A DNA stretch of 64,000 nt from an uncultured Bacteroidales bacterium (GTDB lineage: Bacteria > Bacteroidota > Bacteroidia > Bacteroidales > P3). This document shows positions 50,851 to 60,417 of this stretch, in pieces; position 1 is the first letter of the stretch; each line of letters opens with the position of its first letter. Below the pieces are notes generated by a model that was not told the DNA's origin, made no database searches, and saw only the letters and a program-made list of their open reading frames with translations. The position numbers and the translations under genes are program-made. The stretch is taken from positions 87,881 through 151,880 of the forward strand of contig ONBK01000014.1 of the NCBI GenBank assembly GCA_900316055.1. The letters run 5' to 3'.

Positions 50851-50881
50851 TTTTGCCATATAAGAAAATAGTTGTATCTTT
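50851..50881 (+). promoter_or_regulatory. promoter of rubredoxin-ferritin
   Basis: TTTG-N19-TATCTTTG, exact to consensus, 35 bases before the rubredoxin ATG. Confidence 0.9.
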
Positions 50882-50916
50882 GCAGTCGAAATATTAACCT
50901 AAAAACAATAACCATT

Positions 50917-51075
50917 ATGGAAAAGTATGTTTGCAACGTCTGCGGGTATGAGTATGACCCCGCGAAGGGCGATCCGGAGCACGGCATCGCTCCCGGCACC
51001 AAGTTCGAGGACCTGCCCGCCGATTGGGTATGCCCCCTCTGCTCGGTTGATAAATCTCACTTCGAGAAGCAATAA
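50917..51075 (+). CDS. rubredoxin
   Basis: 52 residues: [19 protein letters not shown] and [20 protein letters not shown]. Two CxxC pairs bind one Fe. It carries electrons to rubrerythrin-type peroxidases or flavodiiron proteins. A start 15 codons upstream is rejected since it would lie before the transcription start. Ferritin follows 48 bases on. Confidence 0.97.
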   Translation: MEKYVCNVCGYEYDPAKGDPEHGIAPGTKFEDLPADWVCPLCSVDKSHFEKQ

Positions 51076-51082
51076 ACCATTT

Positions 51083-51116
51083 GAACCTTTTAAACCCTTA
51101 AACCTTTTAAACCCAT
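51083..51116. repeat. AAACCTTTTAAACCC-type repeat between rubredoxin and ferritin
   Basis: TTTTAAACCCTTAAACC and TTTTAAACCC units, related to the CTTAAAC array at 3419; occupies the ribosome-binding region of ferritin. Confidence 0.7.
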
Positions 51117-51123
51117 AATTATT

Positions 51124-51639
51124 ATGCTTAACAAGAAAGTTTCCGACCTGCTCAACGAGCAGATCAACAAAGAGCTCTACAGCGGCTACCTGTATCTCGA
51201 CATGAACAACTACTTCGACAAGCGCGGCCTCGCCGGCTTCGCCAACTGGTACATGATTCAGGCCATGGAAGAGCGCGACCACGCCATGCTCATCTACAAG
51301 TACATGCAGAACAACGACTGTCCCATCGTCCTCAACGCCATCGCCAAGCCCGACAAGAAGTTCAAGAAAGACATGGACGTGCTGAAGGCCGGTTTGGAAC
51401 ACGAGGAGTATGTCACCGCCAGCATTCACACCATCTATGATGCCGCTTACAAGGTGAAGGACTTCCGCACCATGCAGTTCCTCGACTGGTTCGTCAAGGA
51501 GCAGGGTGAGGAGGAAACCAACGCCCGCGACATGATCACCAAGATGGAGCTGTTCGGCAGCGACCCCAAGAGCCTCTATATGCTTAACCAAGAGCTCGCC
51601 GCCCGCACCTATAGTGCCCCCAGCCTGGTATTGGACTAA
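51124..51639 (+). CDS. ferritin
   Basis: 171 residues, four-helix bundle of bacterial non-haem ferritin (FtnA type). Ferroxidase ligands are in INKELYSGYLYLDMN, AMEERDHAMLIYKYM and FVKEQGEEETNARDM. It stores iron and lowers Fenton chemistry. It is followed by a good terminator and forms an iron and oxygen-defence unit with rubredoxin. Confidence 0.97.
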   Translation: MLNKKVSDLLNEQINKELYSGYLYLDMNNYFDKRGLAGFANWYMIQAMEERDHAMLIYKYMQNNDCPIVLNAIAKPDKKFKKDMDVLKAGLEHEEYVTASIHTIYDAAYKVKDFRTMQFLDWFVKEQGEEETNARDMITKMELFGSDPKSLYMLNQELAARTYSAPSLVLD

Positions 51640-51663
51640 TTTTTTTTCAGAAAAGTATCAAAA

Positions 51664-51693
51664 AAGCGTTCCTATTGTGGGAACGCTTTTTTT
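51664..51693 (+). terminator. terminator of rubredoxin-ferritin
   Basis: AAGCGTTCC / GGAACGCTT perfect 9-bp stem, then TTTTTTTAT. Confidence 0.93.
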
Positions 51694-51703
51694 ATCTGCA
51701 AAG

Positions 51704-52024
51704 TTATGAGTGGCGGGATTGTTCAAGAAGCTGTTGTAAAGAACCATTATCCGGCGGCTTGCTTGTATGTTTACTATGTACACTATTACGAGCTAATTCA
51801 TCTTCAATTGCTCGCTGATTACGTTTATTATTTGTATCCCCCAAAGCAATAAGTACTAGAATAATAAAAAATGGACTAAACAGTAAGGACAAGAAAAACC
51901 AACTCACACCATTTCGACCTTGTTCTTGTGCTACATGCGCAATCATCCACGGAAAGGCAAGCAAATATAAAATAATCAAAACAATTAATAAGAATGTTTC
52001 TAAGGATATAAGCAATAATACCAT
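51704..52024 (-). CDS. small two-helix membrane protein, unknown
   Basis: 106 residues with two membrane segments (about 2-28 and 40-63) and a polar C-terminal tail (NNKRNQRAIEDELARN...). AT-rich compared with neighbours. No family recognised. A strong - strand promoter at 52267-52297 would transcribe it with a leader of about 235 bases that holds the nested inverted repeats at 52102-52220. Confidence 0.6.
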   Translation of the reverse strand: MVLLLISLETFLLIVLIILYLLAFPWMIAHVAQEQGRNGVSWFFLSLLFSPFFIILVLIALGDTNNKRNQRAIEDELARNSVHSKHTSKPPDNGSLQQLLEQSRHS

Positions 52025-52101
52025 TGTTTTTTAATTAGCCACCTACCTGTGCCATAGTAAGCATAATCAATATAGAAGCGTGGCACCGTATACCACGTCT
52101 T

Positions 52102-52220
52102 GGTTGGAGGTTGTAGGAATACCTTTGTAATTAGATGCAGTAATAACAGCCCACGCTAAAACGCGCAAACCATTATACACGCTTGCATTACAAAGTTGAA
52201 AGGTTCCTACATTCCCAACC
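52102..52220 (-). ncRNA. candidate structured leader RNA (nested inverted repeats)
   Basis: Three nested complementary pairs: GGTTGG/CCAACC (52102/52215), TGTAGGAA/TTCCTACA (52112/52204) and CTTTGTAAT/ATTACAAAG (52123/52187). A further hairpin CGTGG/CCACG lies at about 52079-52097. All are downstream of a consensus promoter on the - strand. A stop-free stretch of about 55 codons also covers the region but lacks a start codon; it may be a gene relic. In the 52025-52380 gap nothing else is seen but promoters. Confidence 0.45.
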
Positions 52221-52266
52221 GCAAGCAGAAGTATAACGCTTCACTGATTTCGATTGAAATCGACTG

Positions 52267-52297
52267 CAAAGATACACATTTTTCTTCATTCGCCAAA
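52267..52297 (-). promoter_or_regulatory. promoter reading into the structured leader
   Basis: TTTG-N19-TATCTTTG on the - strand, exact to consensus, divergent from the rubrerythrin promoter. Confidence 0.85.
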
Positions 52298-52327
52298 AAT
52301 ATTTTTCTTCATATCAAAAAAAGTGAG

Positions 52328-52335
52328 TATCTTTG
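52328..52335 (+). promoter_or_regulatory. -7 element of rubrerythrin
   Basis: TATCTTTG followed by CAC, 45 bases before the ATG; the -33 element is weak (TTCT). Confidence 0.7.
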
Positions 52336-52380
52336 CACTTGAATTTTAAGACAATTATTAATCCTTAAAAACAAAATACT

Positions 52381-52923
52381 ATGAGCAAAAAGTTTATCTG
52401 CCCCGTTTGTGGTTATGTTTATGAAGGCGACGAAATGCCCGAGAAATGCCCCATCTGCGGCAAACCTATGCAGGAAGTGAAAGAGGACATCAAGACCTGG
52501 GCCGCCGAGCACATCGTCGGCGTGGCCAAGGATGCCCCCGAAGATATCAAGATGGACCTCCGCGCCAACTTCGAAGGTGAGTGCAAAGAGGTGGGTATGT
52601 ACCTGGCCATGGCCCGTGTGGCACACCGCGAAGGTTATCCCGAGGTGGGTCTCTACTGGGAGAAAGCCGCCTTCGAGGAGGCTGAGCACGCCGCCAAGTT
52701 CGCCGAGCTGCTGGGTGAAGTGCTGACCGACAGCACCAAGGAGAACCTGAAGATGCGTGTTGACGCCGAATACGGTGCTACCGCTGGCAAGACCGACCTC
52801 GCCAAGCGCGCCAAAGCCCTCAACCTCGACGCCATCCACGACACCGTCCACGAGATGGCCCGCGACGAGGCTCGTCACGGCAAAGCACTTGAAGGTTTGC
52901 TGAATCGCTATTTTAATAAATAA
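52381..52923 (+). CDS. rubrerythrin (reverse type: N-terminal rubredoxin domain)
   Basis: 180 residues. The rubredoxin-like iron site comes first ([20 protein letters not shown], then ICGK), followed by the diiron four-helix domain ([51 protein letters not shown]). It reduces hydrogen peroxide in anaerobes. lpxK begins directly after the stop codon (TAA ATG), an unexpected coupling of stress defence and lipid A synthesis. Confidence 0.96.
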   Translation: MSKKFICPVCGYVYEGDEMPEKCPICGKPMQEVKEDIKTWAAEHIVGVAKDAPEDIKMDLRANFEGECKEVGMYLAMARVAHREGYPEVGLYWEKAAFEEAEHAAKFAELLGEVLTDSTKENLKMRVDAEYGATAGKTDLAKRAKALNLDAIHDTVHEMARDEARHGKALEGLLNRYFNK

Positions 52924-54000
52924 ATGTCCTTCCGCAAGAACATCTCCTATGCTCTCTTCCCGTTCACGATGTGGTATGGGATAGGAGTGCGTTTTCGCAA
53001 TTTGTCCTATGCGTTAGGTATCAAGAAACAGGAGGCTCCCCACATCACTACGATTGGTGTGGGGAACCTTTCCACTGGCGGTACTGGCAAGACACCGCAT
53101 GTGGAATACCTCTTGCGCATGCTCTCCGACAGATATCCCACTGCTATGCTGAGCAGGGGCTATAAACGTAAGAGCAAAGGATTTCAAGCCGACGACGGCA
53201 GTCATGATGCCGACATGCTTGGCGACGAGCCTGCTATGATAGCCCGTAAGTTCCCACAGGTGCAGGTGGTTGTTTGCGAGAAACGTGTGGAGGGGGTGAA
53301 AAGGCTGATGGAACAGGAGGAGAAACCTCAGCTCATCGTCCTCGACGATGTCTTCCAGCATCGTGCCATCAAGCCCAGCATCAACATATTGTTGACGGAG
53401 TATAGTCATCCTTACTATGATGACCATATCCTGCCCTTTGGTGACTTGCGTGAGTTCAAGAAGTCCCGATTTCGCGCCAATATTGTCATTGTCACCAAGT
53501 GTCCTGCTATCCTCAACCCTGTGGAAAAGCACAATATCCTTCACGATCTGCATTTGCAGAATTATCAGAAGGTATTCTTCTCCTACCTTAAGTACGGCGA
53601 TTTGCAAACCCTCGATGGTCGTGCCGCTTCTGTTGACCTGCGTCGTATGGACAATGTCCTCTGTGTTACGGGAATCGCCCATCCTGAGCCTATGGTTGCT
53701 GAGCTTCGGCGCTATACCAAGGTGCAGCACCTTCCTTTTGAGGATCACCATGATTTCACTTCTGGTGATATTGTCCGCATCAAGGAAACTTTTGCTGCCC
53801 TGTCAGGGAGCAACAATATTATTGTCACCACCGAGAAAGATGCCTCGCGTCTGCGTGGCCTCGCTGATGGCTTGCCCATGCATGTCCTACCCATCGAGGT
53901 GGCCTTCCATAAAGAAAATGACAAAGACTTCGATACACTCATCGAGTCTTCGGTCCGTGAGAATATCTCGTTCCTCAGCAAACTCAGCATTTGGAGCTGA
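52924..54000 (+). CDS. lpxK: tetraacyldisaccharide 4'-kinase
   Basis: 358 residues with an N-terminal membrane-associated helix and a Walker A GNLSTGGTGKTP at 47-58. LSRGYKRKSKGF, GDEPAMIARKFP and LIVLDDVFQHR are typical. It phosphorylates the 4' position of the lipid A precursor at the inner membrane. It starts at the base after the rubrerythrin stop. Confidence 0.96.
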   Translation: MSFRKNISYALFPFTMWYGIGVRFRNLSYALGIKKQEAPHITTIGVGNLSTGGTGKTPHVEYLLRMLSDRYPTAMLSRGYKRKSKGFQADDGSHDADMLGDEPAMIARKFPQVQVVVCEKRVEGVKRLMEQEEKPQLIVLDDVFQHRAIKPSINILLTEYSHPYYDDHILPFGDLREFKKSRFRANIVIVTKCPAILNPVEKHNILHDLHLQNYQKVFFSYLKYGDLQTLDGRAASVDLRRMDNVLCVTGIAHPEPMVAELRRYTKVQHLPFEDHHDFTSGDIVRIKETFAALSGSNNIIVTTEKDASRLRGLADGLPMHVLPIEVAFHKENDKDFDTLIESSVRENISFLSKLSIWS

Positions 54001-54002
54001 GA

Positions 54003-54986
54003 CTACTTCTTGATATAAGAGAGGAAATCCAGGTCGATACTTAGTGATACAAACGGCTTCAGTAGCCAGGCTTTGGCTGTCACATCGTCGATGCTGAGGG
54101 TGTTCCCGATGATATCGTTGTTATTGTAGCCACTCTTCAACACCTGATATTCGGCAATATTCATGCCCAGTGTAAGATAAAAGAAATCCACGAAACGGAA
54201 ACTGGCACCCACATAGAAGTTCTTGAACAGATTGCTGCCGCCAAAGCCTACATAAAGACCAATGTCGTATGCAAATTCTTGGTCAAATCGACGGATATGG
54301 ATTGCACTGCTGTCGTTACCATGGGTTTTGTTGAAGTATTTTGTCAAGTCCCACAGCATTACCGATGCGCCGGTGACGTAGTCGAACTCGATGCTTCCCG
54401 CGTTTCGGTTGCTAATATAACGGTCGTAGGTACCTGTGGTGGCACCGGCTTTGAGACGTATTTCCCATTCGGGAGTGCGGTAGAAACGCATGGCTACACC
54501 CTGAATGGGTCGTATCTTTTTCTTGCGGTTTGTGGCTTGAGCCACGCGCTCCTCGGCAGCTTTGGCACGCTCGGCGAGGTATTTGTTAGCCTCCTCCTTG
54601 CGAACATTCTCCAATTCGGCAATACGCACTAATGACCTTAGTGAGTCAACCACACGGATGTAATAGTTGCGTTCGGCTTCCAACTTTTCCTTGTCCACAC
54701 CGTTGGCCGTGAGAATCTCGCGATAGAAGACCTCCTTTTCCTGCAATGCCTTGAGGGCAGCGGTGTCGGCTTCGCGGCGGATGATGGTGTCGGTATGGTA
54801 GATGTGTAGTGTGTCGGTGCGATAGAGCCGTACAGTGTCGCTGCGGAGCACGTAGACGGTGTCGATGGAGGGTCGAGAGGCCTTGGTCTCCATAGCTTCT
54901 GTGGCTTCTAAAGCATCAATGGAATCTTGCTGAGCTTTGAGGCCCAGAGGCAGGGATAACAATGCTATGAGCAGTAGGTGCTTCAT
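54003..54986 (-). CDS. outer-membrane protein with coiled-coil N-terminal part
   Basis: 327 residues with a signal peptide ([19 protein letters not shown]). Residues 40-70 hold a TDT-repeat ([20 protein letters not shown]), 75-150 a charged coiled coil ([20 protein letters not shown]), and 165-327 a beta-barrel-like part. Similar layouts occur in proteins that trimerise and span from cell wall to outer membrane. The function is unknown. It overlaps hisS by ATGA. Confidence 0.65.
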   Translation of the reverse strand: MKHLLLIALLSLPLGLKAQQDSIDALEATEAMETKASRPSIDTVYVLRSDTVRLYRTDTLHIYHTDTIIRREADTAALKALQEKEVFYREILTANGVDKEKLEAERNYYIRVVDSLRSLVRIAELENVRKEEANKYLAERAKAAEERVAQATNRKKKIRPIQGVAMRFYRTPEWEIRLKAGATTGTYDRYISNRNAGSIEFDYVTGASVMLWDLTKYFNKTHGNDSSAIHIRRFDQEFAYDIGLYVGFGGSNLFKNFYVGASFRFVDFFYLTLGMNIAEYQVLKSGYNNNDIIGNTLSIDDVTAKAWLLKPFVSLSIDLDFLSYIKK

Positions 54987-56335
54987 TTCATCTGGCTAAT
55001 CATCTCGTCGACGGTCATTGTCTGTTGACTGCCATCAGACATGTTTTTCAGGGTTACGGTGCCGTTTTGCATCTCGCTCTCACCCACAAAAGCTACGAAT
55101 GGCACCTGTTTGCGGTTGGCGAAATCCATCTGTTTCTTCATCTTGGCAGCATCGGGATAGATGAGTGTCGAGATGCCGGCGCAACGGAGTCGTGCCGCGA
55201 TGCCAATGCAGGCGGCCTGTTCTTTGGCACCGAAGTTGATGAACATCACACGGGCGGCCTGTTCCAGTCCTTCAGGGAAGGCGTTGAGTTCGGTGAGCAC
55301 GTCGTAGATACGGTCGGCGCCGAAGCTGATGCCCACGCCACTCACGTCGGGCATACCGAAGATACCGGTAAGGTTGTCGTAGCGACCACCACCGCAGATG
55401 CTGCCAATCTGCACATCCAATGCCTTCACCTCGAAGATGGCGCCGGTATAGTAGTTGAGGCCACGCGCCAGCGTGAGGTCGAGTTCCACTGTACAACGCG
55501 GGCCTGCCGCGTTGATAAGGGCGAAGAGTTCCTTCAACTCGGCAGCACCTTTCAGGCCTGTCTCCACATTGGCGAACATCTCCTCGAGGGCAGAAATCTT
55601 TTCAGCCGCAGTGCCGCTGAGTGAGAACACGGGATCGAGGGCTTTGATTTGCTCTGCTGTGAGGCCTCGTTCCGCAAGTTCGGCACGCACATTGTCGAGA
55701 CCTATCTTGTCCAGCTTGTCGATGGCTACGGTGATGTCCACCATTTTGTCTGGTGCTCCAATCATCTCGGCGATGCCAGCCAGTACCTTGCGGTTGTTGA
55801 TTTTTACACAGACATTGATACCCAGTTTGTCGAATACTGTGTCAATCATTTGCACCAGTTCCAATTCGTTGAGCAGCGAGGGACTGCCAATCATATCGGC
55901 GTCACACTGGTAGAACTCGCGGTAACGCCCTTTCTGCGGGCGGTCGGCGCGCCATACAGGTTGCAGTTGGTAGCGGCGGAAAGGGAACACCACTTGGTCG
56001 CGATGTTGCACCACAAAGCGGGCAAACGGCACCGTGAGGTCGTAGCGAAGGCCTCGATCACAAATCTGCGGTGCCACTTTATGATAGTCTTGGTTGAAAT
56101 CCACCCCCTCCATGAAGTTGCCTGAGTTGAGCACTTTGAAGAGCAGTTTGTCGCCCTCCTCGCCATATTTTCCCATTAGCGTGGAGAGGTTCTCCAACGA
56201 CGGAGTCTCGATGGGTTCGAAAGCAAAGGCACGAAAAACCGAGCGGATGGTGTCAAAAATATAGTTGCGACGCGCCATCTCCACAGGCAGGAAATCGCGT
56301 GTACCCTTGGGAATTGAGCATTTTACGGTAGCCAT
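54983..56335 (-). CDS. hisS: histidyl-tRNA synthetase
   Basis: 450 residues, class II synthetase: motif 2 [13 protein letters not shown], the His-binding [15 protein letters not shown] and motif 3 [16 protein letters not shown], followed by an anticodon-binding domain ([20 protein letters not shown]). The ATG at 56333-56335 begins [17 protein letters not shown]; the longer open frame upstream crosses the promoter and is rejected. It loads His on the tRNA encoded at 31.2 kb. Confidence 0.97.
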   Translation of the reverse strand: MATVKCSIPKGTRDFLPVEMARRNYIFDTIRSVFRAFAFEPIETPSLENLSTLMGKYGEEGDKLLFKVLNSGNFMEGVDFNQDYHKVAPQICDRGLRYDLTVPFARFVVQHRDQVVFPFRRYQLQPVWRADRPQKGRYREFYQCDADMIGSPSLLNELELVQMIDTVFDKLGINVCVKINNRKVLAGIAEMIGAPDKMVDITVAIDKLDKIGLDNVRAELAERGLTAEQIKALDPVFSLSGTAAEKISALEEMFANVETGLKGAAELKELFALINAAGPRCTVELDLTLARGLNYYTGAIFEVKALDVQIGSICGGGRYDNLTGIFGMPDVSGVGISFGADRIYDVLTELNAFPEGLEQAARVMFINFGAKEQAACIGIAARLRCAGISTLIYPDAAKMKKQMDFANRKQVPFVAFVGESEMQNGTVTLKNMSDGSQQTMTVDEMISQMK

Positions 56336-56357
56336 TCTACTTCTCTTTTTGAAACTG

Positions 56358-56388
56358 CAAAGATACAAAGAAAACGCGATATGGCAAA
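56358..56388 (-). promoter_or_regulatory. promoter of hisS
   Basis: TTTG-N19-TATCTTTG on the - strand, exact to consensus. Confidence 0.9.
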
Positions 56389-56491
56389 AAATATTTTCTC
56401 CCGGTCTTCCGATGGGGGGAGATATGGATATGTTTTCGAAAAATATGGGATTTTTTTCGTATTTTTGCAGCGGAAACATTGTATAAAAAAG

Positions 56492-58126
56492 ATGTTGTTG
56501 CGACGATATATAACGTTGATGCTGTGCTTGTTGCCGTGCATAACTGCTTTTGCTCAAGAGGCGAAAAAGGAAACGTTTCTCATTGTGTCGCGTCCCCAAT
56601 TCCGCGAAGGGCTGCAACTTTTTGTACAATGGAAGCGACAGGAAGGTTTCGAAGTGGAGGAACTCTATGTCGACACCAACAGTTGTTTTCTTGTGAAAGA
56701 AATGATGCGACCTCTGTTCGACAGTACAAACGTGCATGTCTCCATGCCCCAATACATCCTTCTGGTAGGCGACCACGAACAACTGGAAGCTTTCCATGGG
56801 AGCATGCCTATGAATGGAGAGTCGCACTTTACCGACCTTCCCTATGCCGATTTTATGGGTGACTATCTACCAGAGACGATGTTGGGACGCTGGCCTGTGA
56901 ACGATACTGCTGAGTTGCGCATTGTGGTAGAGAAAACGCTTCGTTATGAGCAGTTTGTCGATATGGACACTGCTCAGTTGCAACGTATTTTGTTGGTGGC
57001 CGGACGCGAATATGGTGCTCCTGCTCCAACGACAACCAACGGTCAGGTGAATTACTTGAAGCGCGAGGTGAAGTGTGCGCATCCCGAGATGGACACTCTT
57101 TGCTGGTACAACCCAGCCTCAGATAGCCTTGGAGCCGCCATTGCAAGTGCCATCGGACAAGGTGCTTGCCTGTTGAACTATACGGGTCATGGAATTGTTG
57201 ACGGATGGAGCCATCCGATGATGAACGCCAATGCAATAGCAACTTTAGAAGCGATTCAGCCTACCATCTACGTAAATAACTGTTGCCAAAGCAATACCTT
57301 TACCGGTACAGGCTTTGGTGAGCAGCTATTGCGTATGCCTGTGGGTGGCGCGGTAGGAGTGATAGGCGCCACCAATTCGACACTCTGGGCTGAGGATTAT
57401 TACTGGTCTGTGGGGCCGAAAAATCCTTTCAGCCTCGAACCAGTCTTCGATAGCGCTGCACCCGGTGCGTTCGATGGCCTTGTGAGATCCGGGCGTACAA
57501 CGGTGACCCTCGGTGAGTTGTTGCGCAACGGTAACATGGCGGTGATGGCCTCAGGAACAAACTATGCCAAATACTATTGGGAAATCTATTGCCTCCTCGG
57601 AGACCCGTCGCTGAAACCTTGGATTGGGGTGCCGCAGCCGATGATGTTAGTGGTGGACAGTGTGGAAATCGGGCAGAGAGAAGTGTCCGTGGAATGTACA
57701 CCTGGTGCCCGCATTACCGTCGTGCAGGGCGACGAATTGTTAGGAGTGGTCGACATCGGAGATTTGGGACGTGCTACCATCGAGTTGTGGCGTGCGATCG
57801 ACACGCTTCCGTTGGTGGTTACCGCCACGGGCATCAACCTTGAACCCCGAGTGGTTACAATTCCTTTGAGTACTGGCATCGGCATCGGGAGAATCGAGTG
57901 TGGCGAATTGAGTATAGAGGTTTTCCCCAATCCCTCCAATGGACGGGTGTACCTGCTGTCGCACGAAAAGATGATGGTGTATGTCACCAATGCTCTGGGA
58001 CGCTGTGTGGGCACACTGTTACTGCTGGGTGACGAGACTGTGGAATGGAGGGCACCCGAGGGGCTCTATTTCGCTACAGGCATCACAGACAAGGGCACTG
58101 TGACCAAAAAAATAATCATAAAATAA
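56492..58126 (+). CDS. C25-type (gingipain/PorU-like) cysteine peptidase with T9SS type A sorting domain
   Basis: 544 residues with a signal peptide ([20 protein letters not shown]). The caspase-like core has [10 protein letters not shown], catalytic His in [13 protein letters not shown] near 232 and Cys in [14 protein letters not shown] near 264. After an Ig-like domain the C-terminal 75 residues are a sorting domain ([18 protein letters not shown] ... VTKKIIIK). It should be a surface or secreted peptidase exported by T9SS. A -7 element TATTTTTG ends at 56467. The next ATG overlaps its stop. Confidence 0.88.
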   Translation: MLLRRYITLMLCLLPCITAFAQEAKKETFLIVSRPQFREGLQLFVQWKRQEGFEVEELYVDTNSCFLVKEMMRPLFDSTNVHVSMPQYILLVGDHEQLEAFHGSMPMNGESHFTDLPYADFMGDYLPETMLGRWPVNDTAELRIVVEKTLRYEQFVDMDTAQLQRILLVAGREYGAPAPTTTNGQVNYLKREVKCAHPEMDTLCWYNPASDSLGAAIASAIGQGACLLNYTGHGIVDGWSHPMMNANAIATLEAIQPTIYVNNCCQSNTFTGTGFGEQLLRMPVGGAVGVIGATNSTLWAEDYYWSVGPKNPFSLEPVFDSAAPGAFDGLVRSGRTTVTLGELLRNGNMAVMASGTNYAKYYWEIYCLLGDPSLKPWIGVPQPMMLVVDSVEIGQREVSVECTPGARITVVQGDELLGVVDIGDLGRATIELWRAIDTLPLVVTATGINLEPRVVTIPLSTGIGIGRIECGELSIEVFPNPSNGRVYLLSHEKMMVYVTNALGRCVGTLLLLGDETVEWRAPEGLYFATGITDKGTVTKKIIIK

Positions 58127-58986
58127 TGAACTCTACCATGACTCAGCAGACTAACGATACATTAGATATGAATGTTCTTCCTTTCTGGCAGTGGCAATAT
58201 TCTCAGCCAGAAAGTGAGGGCTCAAATATTGGTATTCCTTCCGATTCAATATATCCAGTCCATGAAATGCCCGACACGATATACCGGCAATCAATGTTCA
58301 CGGACCACTTGCTACAGGTGGATCACGCCACACTCCAACCTCGTGAGAATAGGTCGGCACCGACATGGGTTTTCTTCATTTTGTTGCTCATTGTAGGTCT
58401 GCAGTGCCTTTACTTTCGGATAAGGAAACTCAGAATGCTGAATCTCTTGAAGGCCGCTGGGGATATTCGTGCACTTGACCGCTTGAAGCGCGATAGTAAC
58501 TTGAACTTTAACTATCTATGGCTTCCGATGGGAATGCTGATGGTTTCTCCGATAGTCCTGCTTTCACAGAGTATGTTGCTGCCCGACACCGGATTATTGG
58601 TCAATTTGGCAATAACGGCTGCAGCCGTATTGTTCTATATTTTGCGTAACCGGTTGTTCCGATTTCTGGGCAATATTTTCGATAACAAACAGGGAGTGAG
58701 CCTCTACATTGCTAGCAACTATGTATACCATCAACTTGAAGGCATTTTTGTCGTTGTAATGTTGTTTCTCTTCTTCTATCTGCCAGGAGCAAAAATGGTG
58801 ATGCTCTACATTATCTTAGTTTTTTTGATTTTTGCCTTTTTGATACGCTTCGTTAGAGGCATGAAAGTTTTTTTAACACACCCAAATGGTTCCAATTTCT
58901 ATCTTTTTTACTATCTTTGCATCGTGGAAATAGCACCTGTCTTAGTAGTCATAAAGTGGTTTTTGATAAGTAAACCAATAAGTTGA
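58126..58986 (+). CDS. DUF4271 membrane protein
   Basis: 286 residues: a polar N-terminal part of about 90 residues, then about six membrane segments (WVFFILLLIVGLQCLYF, YLWLPMGMLMVSPIVLL, MVMLYIILVFLIFAFLIRF and others). The family is found in Bacteroidota directly before hemD, as here. The function is unknown. The ATG shares bases with the stop codon of the C25 gene. Confidence 0.82.
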   Translation: MNSTMTQQTNDTLDMNVLPFWQWQYSQPESEGSNIGIPSDSIYPVHEMPDTIYRQSMFTDHLLQVDHATLQPRENRSAPTWVFFILLLIVGLQCLYFRIRKLRMLNLLKAAGDIRALDRLKRDSNLNFNYLWLPMGMLMVSPIVLLSQSMLLPDTGLLVNLAITAAAVLFYILRNRLFRFLGNIFDNKQGVSLYIASNYVYHQLEGIFVVVMLFLFFYLPGAKMVMLYIILVFLIFAFLIRFVRGMKVFLTHPNGSNFYLFYYLCIVEIAPVLVVIKWFLISKPIS

Positions 58987-59005
58987 GTAATACCCAAGCG
59001 AGATC

Positions 59006-60031
59006 ATGAAGATTAAAAAAATACTAATTTCGCAACCGGCACCTGCCGATTTGGAGAAATCGCCCTACAGAAATCTCATCAACAAACATCACGTCGACAT
59101 TACTTTTTTTAAATTTTTTGAAGTAGTCGGCATTCCTGCATCCGAGTTTAGAAAGACTCGTATCCACATCAGTGAGTATTCTGCCATCATCTTCAATAGT
59201 AAGAATGCCATCGATCACTTCTTCCGCATGCTCAAAGAATTGCGTGAGACCATCAGTGAGGATATGAAGTTCTTCTGCTCGACAGAAGCCATTGCCCTCT
59301 ATCTGCAGAACTACATCCAGTACCGCAAGCGTAAGGTTTTCTTCGGCAATCAGTATTTCTCTGACTTGTTGGAAGTGATGGGAAAACATCGTGAAGAGAA
59401 GTTTCTTTTCCCTTGCAGTGACGAGAAACAGACAGAGTACACCAAAGCACTTGACAAAGCGAAATTCAAATACACTAAGGCTCCGATGTATACTTCGGCT
59501 CCGAAGGATCTCACTAAGTTCAAGCTTGAAGACTACGATGCCATAGCCCTTTTCTCTCCCATTGGGGTGCGTAGTCTGGTGAAGAGTTTTCCCGATGTCA
59601 AAGACCGCGACATCACTATTGCAGCCTTTGGTACCTCTACCCATGCTGCTCTCAAGGAGCAGGGTATCAAACTTACTATCGGTGCTCCTACGCAGTCGTC
59701 CCCCTCGATGGCTATGGCCATTGAGAATTATATTATGGGCAAGGAACAGGATGCTGTTATTGCATCGAAAGGAGAGATGATGAAGCATGGTGTGAAGAGC
59801 ACCATCGCCACATCTCCCAAGAAAGCAAAGCCTGTCATTGCCAACAAGGAAATCTACAAGCAGCGCATGGAGGAGAAGAAAGCCCAGGCTGCCGCCCGCC
59901 GTGCCGCCCGTGCTGCTGAGAAAGCCAAGAAAGAGAAGGAAGCAGCCAAACTCGCCGCAATGGAACAGGCTGCCGTTGAGAAAAATAAAAGTAATACGGG
60001 GAAGAAGGGGAAAGAAGCCGGCAAGAAATAG
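59006..60031 (+). CDS. hemD: uroporphyrinogen-III synthase-family protein
   Basis: 341 residues. Residues 1-250 show the two-lobed HemD fold (ILISQPAPADLEKSPYRNLI, IFNSKNAIDHFFRMLKEL, ALFSPIGVRSLVKSFPD, AAFGTSTHAALKEQGI). The last 90 residues are an unusual Lys/Ala-rich coiled tail (KKAQAAARRAARAAEKAKKE). The enzyme closes the tetrapyrrole ring; no other haem gene is seen here, and the tail may serve another purpose such as RNA or membrane contact. Confidence 0.8.
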   Translation: MKIKKILISQPAPADLEKSPYRNLINKHHVDITFFKFFEVVGIPASEFRKTRIHISEYSAIIFNSKNAIDHFFRMLKELRETISEDMKFFCSTEAIALYLQNYIQYRKRKVFFGNQYFSDLLEVMGKHREEKFLFPCSDEKQTEYTKALDKAKFKYTKAPMYTSAPKDLTKFKLEDYDAIALFSPIGVRSLVKSFPDVKDRDITIAAFGTSTHAALKEQGIKLTIGAPTQSSPSMAMAIENYIMGKEQDAVIASKGEMMKHGVKSTIATSPKKAKPVIANKEIYKQRMEEKKAQAAARRAARAAEKAKKEKEAAKLAAMEQAAVEKNKSNTGKKGKEAGKK

Positions 60032-60033
60032 TT

Positions 60034-60417
60034 ATGGGCTTCACGTTTAGTAAGGAAGAACGATTGTGTAGCCGTCGGCTGATTGACCACCTTTATACTG
60101 AGGGGCATCGGCTGATGGCTTTCCCATTTTCTGTGCAGTGGATGGTACATCCGAATTCCATTCCGGCTCAAGTGATGATGGTGGCGCCTAAGCGCAAATT
60201 CCATCACGCCGTGGATCGCAACCGAGTGCGACGACTGACGCGCGAATGCTATCGCCTGATGAAACCATCGTTCTATGCATTCCTTGAGGAGCAGGGCGTT
60301 AGTATTGTATTCTCAATGGTGTATGTACACAACGAAATCCTGACGTTCGACCAGTTGAGTAAAAAGATGGAAAAGTTGCTGGAGGCGTTGGAAAAAGATA
60401 TAGTGAACACACTATGA
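60034..60417 (+). CDS. rnpA: ribonuclease P protein component
   Basis: 127 residues: [17 protein letters not shown] and the RNR signature in [20 protein letters not shown]. It helps the RNase P RNA to mature tRNA 5' ends. The ATG is 3 bases after hemD and the end overlaps yidD by ATGA, the widespread rnpA-yidD pair; rpmH is not next to it here. Confidence 0.94.
   Translation: MGFTFSKEERLCSRRLIDHLYTEGHRLMAFPFSVQWMVHPNSIPAQVMMVAPKRKFHHAVDRNRVRRLTRECYRLMKPSFYAFLEEQGVSIVFSMVYVHNEILTFDQLSKKMEKLLEALEKDIVNTL

Noticed and set aside
56336-56827. Extension of hisS to a 614-residue product
   Set aside because: The extra part crosses the hisS promoter and the start of the divergent C25 gene; [15 protein letters not shown] is the normal N-terminus.
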